Assembly: GCA_034506315.1 (NCBI GenBank)
Contig: JAPDPT010000028.1
Coordinates: forward strand, 1-41,194
Length of the DNA: 41,194 nucleotides
Reading direction: 5' to 3'
Source: a candidate division KSB1 bacterium
GTDB taxonomy: Bacteria; Zhuqueibacterota; Zhuqueibacteria; Oleimicrobiales; Geothermoviventaceae
The position numbers and the translations under genes are program-made. Positions 24,654 through 31,341 of the stretch are shown in pieces. The stretch's first letter is position 1, and each line of letters starts with the position of its first letter. Under the pieces are notes generated by a model. It was not told the DNA's origin. It worked only from the letters and a program-made list of their open reading frames with translations, and ran no database searches.

Positions 24654-24995
24654 ATGACGATCAAGGAAGAGAAGAGGGACGGTATAGCGGTACTCACGGT
24701 GAAAGGCAAGATGATGGGGGGACCGGAGACGGCTGCCCTCCACCAGAAGGTGAAAGACCTCATTGCGGAAGGCGTGAAGAAAGTTGTGATCGACCTCTCC
24801 GGGGTGAAATGGTTGAATAGCTCCGGACTGGGAGTGCTGATGGGGGCGATGACGTCGCTGCGGAATGCCGGAGGGGATCTGAAGCTCTCCGGTGTGACGG
24901 ACAAGGTCCAAAGCCTGTTCATGATCACCAAGCTCATCACCATTTTCGACACCTACGATACCCCGGAAGAGGCCGTGGCCGCGTTCCAGAGCTAA
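24654..24995 (+). CDS. STAS-domain anti-sigma factor antagonist (SpoIIAA/RsbV-like)
   Basis: Small single-domain STAS protein of 113 residues. The phosphorylatable serine lies in WLNSSGLGVLMGAM, preceded by KKVVIDLSGV, the core of the SpoIIAA/RsbV family. It would be dephosphorylated to bind and remove an anti-sigma factor. No anti-sigma kinase, phosphatase or sigma factor is adjacent, so the partner must be encoded elsewhere. ATG 24654 has GGGAGGTAA upstream; the frame is open 15 codons further but without an SD. It has its own candidate promoter and terminator, so it is a monocistronic unit between lgt and the polysaccharide genes. Confidence 0.92.
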   Translation: MTIKEEKRDGIAVLTVKGKMMGGPETAALHQKVKDLIAEGVKKVVIDLSGVKWLNSSGLGVLMGAMTSLRNAGGDLKLSGVTDKVQSLFMITKLITIFDTYDTPEEAVAAFQS

Positions 24996-25032
24996 GGTGC
25001 TTTCCTATTCGAGAGGTATTCGGTACCCACGA

Positions 25033-25060
25033 GGGTCGGCCCGCGCCGGCCCCTTATTGT
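25033..25060 (+). terminator. probable intrinsic terminator after the STAS gene
   Basis: GGGTCGGC (25033-25040), loop CCGC, GCCGGCCC (25045-25052): an 8-bp stem with one G-U pair, followed by CTTATTGT. It is 38 bases after the STAS stop. Confidence 0.55.
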
Positions 25061-25094
25061 ATCTACCCGCGAGCACACTTACGCCGGAAGAACA

Positions 25095-25955
25095 ATGATG
25101 CCCGCTGCGCCGGGTCCAGGCGTACCTGAGTACAAACGGAACTACTGGCGTTACCAATACGAGCTCGCCCGGCTGTACCTCATCCCACTTCTGCGGGAGT
25201 GGGGAATCGACGTCCGTGGCCGCAGGGTCTTGGATGTCGGGTGCGCGGAGGGGGGTGTTCTGGTGGCGTGCATCGAGGAAGGGGCAGAGGCCATCGGCCT
25301 TGAACTGAGTCCGAGCCGCGCGGAGTTAGCCAAAATCCTGGCGGCCGAGCGGGGCATCGATCTCCGTGTGCACGTGGGGGATGTTCTGGATCCGGGCACC
25401 GTCGCGGATCTTCCCCGGCCCTTCGATCTTGTCATCCTGCGCGACGTTCTTGAGCACGTGTCAGACAGGCTCCGTGCGCTCCTGCACGTTCGCCACGTGC
25501 TCGACCCGGAGCACGGTAGGGCGCTGATCTCATTCCCGCCGTTTTACTCCCCTTTCGGCGGACATCAGCAGATGCTGGGCTCGCGATTTCGTCTGCTTCC
25601 CTATTGGCATATCCTTCCGGACCCAGTTTTTCGCTGGCTGGCCAGCTTCCTTCGAAAGATGGATCGGCAGCCGTACATCCTGGACGAGATGGTTCTCTTT
25701 CGGCGAGACCGGCTGTCGCTCGGCCGTTTCCAGCGGCTGATCCGGCAGGCCGGGCTGGAGGTCGTGGACTCCGTGTGCTACCTGTCGCGGCCAAGCCACA
25801 AGCTGAGATACGGATGGCCGGTGATTCGGGCCGGCGTGCTGGGGCGTTTGCCCGTGGTCCGGGAGCTACTGGTCTCCGGTGCCTATTATTTGCTCGCGGT
25901 TGGAGGCGACGCCGCTTCTGAACGGCCGGCTCAAGGAAGGGATGTCGGGAAGTAG
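25095..25955 (+). CDS. class I SAM-dependent methyltransferase
   Basis: Rossmann-fold methyltransferase of 286 residues. SAM motif I is RRVLDVGCAEGGVLVA (about 42-56), the acidic ribose-binding residue follows in AIGLELSPSR, and FDLVILRDVLEHV is the motif IV/post-motif region of small-molecule methyltransferases. The C-terminal half (from about 150) has aromatic and basic segments that may bind a lipid or sugar acceptor. ATG 25095 has a weak SD (GGAAGAAC). It precedes the flippase and glycosyltransferase genes and may act in the same envelope-glycan pathway, for instance O-methylating a glycan; this is inferred only from position. Confidence 0.8.
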   Translation: MMPAAPGPGVPEYKRNYWRYQYELARLYLIPLLREWGIDVRGRRVLDVGCAEGGVLVACIEEGAEAIGLELSPSRAELAKILAAERGIDLRVHVGDVLDPGTVADLPRPFDLVILRDVLEHVSDRLRALLHVRHVLDPEHGRALISFPPFYSPFGGHQQMLGSRFRLLPYWHILPDPVFRWLASFLRKMDRQPYILDEMVLFRRDRLSLGRFQRLIRQAGLEVVDSVCYLSRPSHKLRYGWPVIRAGVLGRLPVVRELLVSGAYYLLAVGGDAASERPAQGRDVGK

Positions 25956-26030
25956 GCGATTGGCTGATCGGTCGAGCCAGGCCGGGAGGTTTCGGGTAGG
26001 CTGCGGGTCGGAGGAGAATTCACAAATACG

Positions 26031-27542
26031 ATGGCGGAAGAGCAGGAGAACTACCTCCTCACGACGGGCAAGCACTCGCTGATCTACGGGCTGGGAACCG
26101 TAGCGGCAAAGCTCGTGGGTCTCGTGCTATTGCCTTTGTACTCCAAATCAGTCCCGGTAGAGGAGTTTGGACTGTACGGCTTGTTGGAGGTTCTGAGTCA
26201 GGTACTGGTTCAGTCGCTGGCCCTTGGGCTGCCCGTAGCCACGTTCCGCTATCTCCGGCTGGCCAAGACCCCCCAGGAAAGTCGCAAGGTGGTCAGCACG
26301 TCCCTGGCTGGGATCGCTGCCGCTACGTTGATCCTCCTACCGGGCGTATTCTACCTCGAATTCCGCGTGCTCGTGCAAGCGGGTGTTCTGGAGCTTCCCT
26401 CAAGCCTCGAGCAAAGCCGCTTTGCCTGGATCTTGGCCCTCCAGCTTGCCGATGTGGCGTTCACCTGTCTTCTGGGGGTACCGCTGAATCTCCTGCGCCT
26501 GGAGGGCAGGGCCGGCGCGTTTACAATTCTTTCCCTGATCCGGTTCGCCTCGGTCCTGGTCCTCAATCTGATTACGGTCGGTAGCTTGGGCATGGGGGTG
26601 CTCGGCATCTTCCTTTCGCAGGCCGTGAGTTCCTTGCTGGCGTTTCTGGGGCTTGTCCCTTACGTAGCCAAGCGGAGTGCCCTGGGGGTGGACGGTTCAC
26701 TCCTGGGCCAGATGATCGGATATGGCTTGCCCCTGGTCCCAGTCAGCTTAAGCGTTCTGCTTCTGAACATCGGCAACCGTTACGTCGTGAGCGCGTTTGG
26801 CGGACTGGAGGACGTGGCACGCTACACGTTCCTGCAAAGGATCGGGGGCAGCCTGAACATGTTCCTCTTCCAGCCCTTCCAGCTGGGCTATTTCCCGATG
26901 CTCTGGAGGGTGTGGGGAACACCCCAGCTGGAGCGGTTCCAAAGCCGGTCGATGACCTATTTCACCCTTGCCGGGGTCTGGATCACCCTTGGACTTGCGC
27001 TTTTCTCGCAGGAGATCGTACGGGTGTTACTGCGCAATCCAGTCTACTGGTCGGACCATGATCTGGTGCCGATCGTGGCACTGTCCTTTGTGATCTACGG
27101 CATGTCGTACGTGGCCCAGGCATCGTTCCATCTGACGGGCAAGACCTACTGGATTGCTTTGCTCTTCGTGGCGGGGATGTTCCTCAATTTGTGCCTCAGC
27201 TGGCTGACTGTTCCGACCGGGGGCGTAAGAGCTGCGGCGCTTGCCATTCTTGCGTCCTACGTCCTCGTGCTCGTAGCGAGCCTTCCTCTGGCGGCCCGCT
27301 ACCATCGCTTTCACTATGAGCGGCGGCGCCTTGCCCTGGTCGCCCTCGTGGGCGCTGCAATCAGTCTCGCGGCCACCTGGGTGGGAAGAGTTGCGGAAAC
27401 CGGCGCAAAGACCGGGATCCTCTTGCGCCTTCTCCTTCTGGGGATGTTCCCGTTGGTGCTGGGCCTATTCCGCTTCTACACACGCGACGAGCGAAAGTAT
27501 CTGGTTCGACTAAAGGAGGTGGTGGGACTTGCCGGGAAGTGA
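26031..27542 (+). CDS. Wzx-like polysaccharide flippase (MOP superfamily)
   Basis: Inner-membrane lipid-linked oligosaccharide flippase of the polysaccharide biosynthesis/MATE-like superfamily. The 503-residue protein has about 14 hydrophobic segments. Family-like parts include the N-terminal GKHSLIYGLGTVAAKLVGLVLLPLYSKSVPVEEFGLYGLLEV and, in the centre, GYGLPLVPVSLSVLLLNIGNRYVVSAFGGLEDVARYTF. ATG 26031 follows GGAGGAG by 14 bases, longer than usual. Its last 14 bases overlap the next gene, whose SD lies inside it. Together with the downstream glycosyltransferase this suggests an exported glycan, but no Wzy polymerase or sugar-nucleotide genes are in the window. Confidence 0.9.
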   Translation: MAEEQENYLLTTGKHSLIYGLGTVAAKLVGLVLLPLYSKSVPVEEFGLYGLLEVLSQVLVQSLALGLPVATFRYLRLAKTPQESRKVVSTSLAGIAAATLILLPGVFYLEFRVLVQAGVLELPSSLEQSRFAWILALQLADVAFTCLLGVPLNLLRLEGRAGAFTILSLIRFASVLVLNLITVGSLGMGVLGIFLSQAVSSLLAFLGLVPYVAKRSALGVDGSLLGQMIGYGLPLVPVSLSVLLLNIGNRYVVSAFGGLEDVARYTFLQRIGGSLNMFLFQPFQLGYFPMLWRVWGTPQLERFQSRSMTYFTLAGVWITLGLALFSQEIVRVLLRNPVYWSDHDLVPIVALSFVIYGMSYVAQASFHLTGKTYWIALLFVAGMFLNLCLSWLTVPTGGVRAAALAILASYVLVLVASLPLAARYHRFHYERRRLALVALVGAAISLAATWVGRVAETGAKTGILLRLLLLGMFPLVLGLFRFYTRDERKYLVRLKEVVGLAGK

Positions 27543-28344
27543 GACCGACGCAACTTTGCCGCTGTTTCGCGATATTCCAGAGTTGAAGTCGTCTGTCTGC
27601 TGGCTCTGTGGCGCACCTACCCCACACGGCTACGTGTTTTGCTCCAAGTGCACACCACCGTACGGCAAGCAGGTTCTGCTGCGCTCCCCGGACAGGAGAA
27701 AAGGGAAGGCCGTCTTCGTGGGCACGATCCCTATTGCGCACGTGATCGCCCGCCGAATCCTCGGTTGGCGGATCGTCAAGTGGTGGATGGGGACCGATGC
27801 CCTCACCATGTGGATGTGCCCGCCCGGGATAGCTCGGTGGAAGGTCCTCGCACACCGGTGGAAGATGAGGCTGCTGGAGCCCCTGATCAGCGAACACTGG
27901 GTGACGGGTCGGAATCTCATCGCTGATCTGAGTCGGGCGCGGGGTATCGACGGGAAGAAGCTTAGAATCGTCTATTGGCCCGGGCGCTTCCAGAGCCCGG
28001 TTAGGCGGGAGCCTCACCCCGGCTTCAACGTCCTCTACTACGATCCCGGGGGCGGGACCTTCAAGCGCTGGGTGTACGGGATCGACGTGATCGAGGAACT
28101 GAGGCGCCGTTTTCCCAACGTCAACTGGATCCGCCTGGACGGGACTCAGGACACAAGCCGAATCCTCCCCACCGTCGACGTTTACATCCGGCCGACGCGG
28201 CACGACGGTGCCCCACGAATTGTCGAGGAGTGCCGGATCAGTGGAATCCCCGTGATCTTCAGCGAAGATGGCAAGCCGGACGTCCAACGGATCGCAGCGG
28301 AGCTCCAGACCCTCGTCGAAGCCAAGACCCGCAATTCCGCCTGA
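27529..28344 (+). CDS. glycosyltransferase-like protein with N-terminal zinc ribbon
   Basis: A 271-residue protein whose C-terminal half resembles the GT-B C-domain of family 4 glycosyltransferases: VNWIRLDGTQDTSRILPTVDVYIRPTRHDGAPRIVEECRISGIPVIFSEDGKP, with the acidic pair and G-x-P-V-I typical of the nucleotide-sugar site. The N-terminus carries a CxxC-x10-CxxC zinc ribbon (C24, C27, C38, C41; CWLCGAP...FCSKC), which I do not recognise as normal for this family. A full N-terminal Rossmann domain is not evident, so it may act with a partner. TTG 27529 is the start: the near-perfect SD AAAGGAGGT (27512-27520) lies 8 bases upstream inside the flippase gene, giving a 14-base overlap. Substrate unknown. 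Confidence 0.75.
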   Translation: MPGSETDATLPLFRDIPELKSSVCWLCGAPTPHGYVFCSKCTPPYGKQVLLRSPDRRKGKAVFVGTIPIAHVIARRILGWRIVKWWMGTDALTMWMCPPGIARWKVLAHRWKMRLLEPLISEHWVTGRNLIADLSRARGIDGKKLRIVYWPGRFQSPVRREPHPGFNVLYYDPGGGTFKRWVYGIDVIEELRRRFPNVNWIRLDGTQDTSRILPTVDVYIRPTRHDGAPRIVEECRISGIPVIFSEDGKPDVQRIAAELQTLVEAKTRNSA

Positions 28345-29416
28345 GGTGGGGGCAAAGGACTGAACACGGTCGCCATGCCGACGGGACACCCACGGTAGGT
28401 CGCCGAGGGGTCGAAAGCCGAAATCACGGGTGCTGCGCACGGACCAACACTCCCGAGGCCCGAAGGCCATGGTTTAGAGCAGGAGTGGTCGCGGAGGAGA
28501 GGAGTCGTGACGGCCTAATGGGGGATACCGCCCAGAGTTCCTCCCATTGACCTGTTTCGTTGAATGAGCGCCGGCTTAATCTGGCCCGCAGGTTTGCGCG
28601 GGAGTGAACACATGGGGTCACGAGGGCCGTGCGCCGGCGGTCGCCGCGGGGAGTCGGGCTGCTTTGGGGATGAGGAGACGATCGCCGAATCGACCAGGTC
28701 CCGCGTGGGCAAGTCACCAAGGAAGAACACCCCAGGCGACCGAACGATTCGAACTGCAGAGAAAGCGGCGAATGCCCATCCGCTGCGGGGGTCCATGGTT
28801 GGCGGCCCCGCGGTGCCCACCCTTTGGTCCTCAATGCTCCGGCCCGTGAGGTCCTGCACTGCTCGACAGCCTTGCCTTTTCGAGACTCGTTGCTTCGACT
28901 GGGGACGGTGGTAGCCTCTGGCCTGCCCGGTATTCCGGTCATGGCACATCCCCTGTGGGAGGAAGCGGACGGCCGGGTTTGGGGCGGCCGATGGAATGGG
29001 TCCCCTGAGCCCGCTCGATCGGTTTCGCCGCGCGAGGGGGAAAAGCAGCGCGAGCCAAGTCTGAGCGCGAGCGATGGGGGCAGGACAGTACCTTCGAAAG
29101 GGGCCCACTGTTCAGGGATGGCTCGAAGGCTCCTCGAGCGCTGATTCCACCCCACGCTAGGGTTGCCCGTGCCCCGGGTGGGGCGAGCGGCTGTTTCTGC
29201 AGGAGGAGCCGAAGCGAAGAGGATCGCGCCCAGGACGGCAGGCTCGGTCTCGGCCCGGCGAACGGCGGGACGAGGATCGGGGCCGCTGTGGTCAAGGGGA
29301 CCCACTCATCTCCCGCTTCGCAGCGGCGACCCCGTCCGTCACCCATCGACCACAGGGGGACTGGCTTCGTGGTGTTCCCCACTTGGTCATCGCAAAACGC
29401 GGGAGGGGCGAAAATT
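28345..29416. other. 1.1-kb intergenic region without a convincing gene
   Basis: Open frames on both strands cross this GC-rich stretch, but their translations are arginine/proline/serine-rich, lack SD sequences and resemble no family. Several short GC hairpins are visible, e.g. GCCCC-GGGT-GGGGC within 29160-29190 and GGCCG...CGGCC near 28970-28995. I looked for the conserved RNase P RNA, tmRNA, SRP RNA and group II intron domain V cores and found none. It may hold a structured RNA, a decayed gene or simply the long upstream region of the dcw operon. Confidence 0.5.
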
Positions 29417-29478
29417 CCACTTGACAAAGTGGGAAGAAACGCCTATGTTCTACCACAAATCACCACAATTCCCCACAA
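29417..29478 (+). promoter_or_regulatory. candidate MraZ operator array around the dcw promoter
   Basis: CCACTT (29417-29422) and AAGTGG (29427-29432) form an inverted pair flanking and overlapping the -35 box. Downstream, three copies of CCACAA (29453-29458, 29463-29468, 29473-29478) repeat with an exact 10-base period, i.e. TTGTGG on the other strand. MraZ is known to repress its own operon by binding short GTGG/TGGG-type repeats near the promoter, so these are good candidates. The 10-base phasing puts the three sites on one DNA face. Confidence 0.6.
29421..29449 (+). promoter_or_regulatory. sigma70-type promoter of the dcw cluster
   Basis: Perfect -35 TTGACA (29421-29426), exactly 17 bases, and -10 TATGTT (29444-29449). 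The transcript would start near 29456, inside the repeat array and about 54 bases before mraZ. Confidence 0.8.
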
Positions 29479-29509
29479 TCCTCCCCAGACCCGCAGATCG
29501 GAGGGCACG

Positions 29510-29962
29510 TTGATCTCGGCAATGGAAGGGCGCTACCGCTGCAGCATTGACGAGAAGGGGCGCATTGCCTTCCCCGCTCCCCTCCGGAAAGCTCTGTCCC
29601 CCGAGGCGGATGATACCCTCGTGCTGGTCAAGGGTGTGGAGCCCTGTCTGTACGCATTCCCCGCCGACATCTGGCAAAAGTTCAAAGCCAGCCTGCTGGA
29701 GCGCCCGATGGACTTTCGCACCCGCATGGCAGTGACGCGCCTGTGGGGATTGAATGTGAAGTATGTCACCTTCGACAAGCAGGGCAGGATCCAGATACCC
29801 GCCGATTTCGCGGCTCACGCCCAGCTCGGCGACGAGGCGGTTGTGGGTGGGGCATTCAACCGGTTTGAAATCTGGAACCCCGATCTTCTGGAAAAGGACC
29901 TGCAAAGCTCCGCCGAGACGTTCATGAAAGAGCTGGGCGAGATCATGGACTTCAAGCTCTGA
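29510..29962 (+). CDS. mraZ: transcriptional regulator MraZ
   Basis: DNA-binding repressor of the dcw cluster, built of two AbrB-like SpoVT folds. Both repeats are visible: YRCSIDEKGRIAFPAPLRKAL (about 8-28) and VKYVTFDKQGRIQIPADFAAHAQL (about 82-105), with the DxxGR motifs. Length of about 150 residues is normal. I chose TTG 29510 because GGAGGG (29500-29505) lies just upstream; the ATG at 29522 would give the usual MEGRY N-terminus but has its SD 16 bases away. It overlaps rsmH by 1 base (TGATG). First gene behind the dcw promoter and probably autoregulatory. Confidence 0.93.
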   Translation: MISAMEGRYRCSIDEKGRIAFPAPLRKALSPEADDTLVLVKGVEPCLYAFPADIWQKFKASLLERPMDFRTRMAVTRLWGLNVKYVTFDKQGRIQIPADFAAHAQLGDEAVVGGAFNRFEIWNPDLLEKDLQSSAETFMKELGEIMDFKL

Positions 29963-30930
29963 TGGGGGACTACGTGGACACGTCCGAACAGCCGGTCTTC
30001 CACGTTCCAGTCCTGCTCAAGGAAGCAGTGGATCTACTGGTTTGGGACGCGCAGGGGCGCTACGTAGATGCGACCATCGGCGGTGGCGGCCATGCGGACG
30101 AGATTCTCAGTCGACTTCGGCCGCCTGGCAAACTCCTGGGGATTGATTGGGATCCCGATGCGATCCAAATCGTCGCGCGTCGGTTTCTCGATCGGAAAGA
30201 CCAGGTGACGATCGTTTGCGGCAATTTCGCCGATCTGGATCGCATCGCAATGGAGCAGGCCTTAGCCCCGGTGCACGGAGTGCTCTTCGATTTGGGAGTC
30301 TCCTCGTGGCAGATCGATAGGCCGGAGCGTGGGTTCAGCTTCGATCGGGACGGACCCCTGGATTTCCGGATGGATCCTCGTCAGAAGCTTACCGCGTTTG
30401 AGCTTGTCAACCGCGCCCCGGCGGAGCATCTGGAGCGGATGATCCGGGAGTACGGCGAGGAAAGGTACGCGGCAAGGATCGCACGCCTGATTGTCGAGCG
30501 ACGTGCCGCTCAGCCGATCTCGACCACGCGCCAGCTGGCTCAGATTGTGCGCACAGCTGTCCGCGGGCCGCACGTGGCCAAGAGCCTGGCGCGTGTCTTC
30601 CAGGCCATTCGGATCGCGGTCAATCGCGAGCTCGAGAATCTGGAACGGGGGCTTGCCGCTGCGGAATCCGTGCTGTGTCCGGGCGGCCGCGTGGTGGTGA
30701 TCTCGTACCATTCCCTCGAGGATCGGACGGTAAAGCAGTTTTTCCGCGCCGGCGAGCGCCGGTGTGTCTGTCCTCCAGAAGCTCCGGTCTGTAGGTGCGG
30801 GCGTCCCGGAAGGCTCCGTGTCTTGACCAGGCGCCCCATCCGTCCGTCGGAGGACGAAGTAAGGCGAAATCCAAGGGCGCGAAGTGCTCGTCTACGTGCC
30901 GCCGAAAAAGTGGGCGAAGGGAGCCCGTAG
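29962..30930 (+). CDS. rsmH: 16S rRNA m4C1402 methyltransferase
   Basis: RsmH (MraW) N4-methylates C1402 in the 16S rRNA P site. Landmarks are HVPVLLKEAVDLL, the SAM loop GRYVDATIGGGGHADEIL, GVLFDLGVSSWQIDRPERGFSFDRDGPLDFRMD and the C-terminal ISYHSLEDRTVKQFF. A cysteine cluster (RRCVCPPEAPVCRCGRPGRL) near residues 268-287 is typical and probably binds metal. Length of 322 residues is normal. The ATG overlaps the mraZ stop; its end overlaps ftsL by 47 bases. Confidence 0.96.
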   Translation: MGDYVDTSEQPVFHVPVLLKEAVDLLVWDAQGRYVDATIGGGGHADEILSRLRPPGKLLGIDWDPDAIQIVARRFLDRKDQVTIVCGNFADLDRIAMEQALAPVHGVLFDLGVSSWQIDRPERGFSFDRDGPLDFRMDPRQKLTAFELVNRAPAEHLERMIREYGEERYAARIARLIVERRAAQPISTTRQLAQIVRTAVRGPHVAKSLARVFQAIRIAVNRELENLERGLAAAESVLCPGGRVVVISYHSLEDRTVKQFFRAGERRCVCPPEAPVCRCGRPGRLRVLTRRPIRPSEDEVRRNPRARSARLRAAEKVGEGSP

Positions 30931-31288
30931 CCGCCGAGGGGTGAGGATCGGCCAAGCCCCGCCGGTCGGCCGCACCCCACGCTCGCTGGACCACGCAGGA
31001 GCCTTTCGGCACATCGTTCCTGCGTCCTCGGACTGGACAAGATGGGTCCGATGGGCCCTGGTCTGTACCCTGATCGGGCTTTTCTGGATCTGGCAGAGGA
31101 CCATGGTTGTGAAGGTGGGGCGCGAGGTGCACCGCCTGCAGATGGAAAGGCGCCAGCTTGTGGATGAGGTGAGGGATCTCCGCGCCTTGTACGCTCGACT
31201 GAGCAGCTTCGAGACCGTGCAGAAGCGCACAGCACGCGAGCTGGGTTTCGCCTCTCCTCCTCTTCGCATTCTGGAAGTGGAAGACTGA
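30884..31288 (+). CDS. ftsL: FtsL-like cell division protein
   Basis: Bitopic divisome protein that with FtsB and FtsQ activates FtsWI. The 134-residue protein has a basic cytoplasmic N-terminus, one membrane segment (WVRWALVCTLIGLFWIWQ, about 54-71) and a periplasmic coiled coil (VGREVHRLQMERRQLVDEVRDLRALYARLSSFETVQKRTARELGF), ending in the FtsL-typical 'ELGF' turn. FtsL is weakly conserved, so the name rests on topology and position between rsmH and ftsI. GTG 30884 has AAGGGCG upstream inside rsmH; a later GTG at 30941 is possible. Confidence 0.85.
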   Translation: MLVYVPPKKWAKGARSRRGVRIGQAPPVGRTPRSLDHAGAFRHIVPASSDWTRWVRWALVCTLIGLFWIWQRTMVVKVGREVHRLQMERRQLVDEVRDLRALYARLSSFETVQKRTARELGFASPPLRILEVED

Positions 31289-31341
31289 CTTTCGGGCAGG
31301 CTTCGCCCTTCGACCACCTTGGCTTGCGAGGCATACCGTAG

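Noticed and set aside
28500..29200. Possible RNase P RNA, tmRNA or group II intron in the large intergenic region
   Set aside because: The conserved RNase P core (GAGGAAAGUCC), tmRNA end and intron domain V hairpin are not found on either strand by eye.
28424..29305. 293-residue minus-strand frame (and a 197-residue one at 28515-29108)
   Set aside because: Composition is Arg/Pro/Ser-rich noise, no SD, no motif, and multiple overlapping frames of similar quality exist on both strands.
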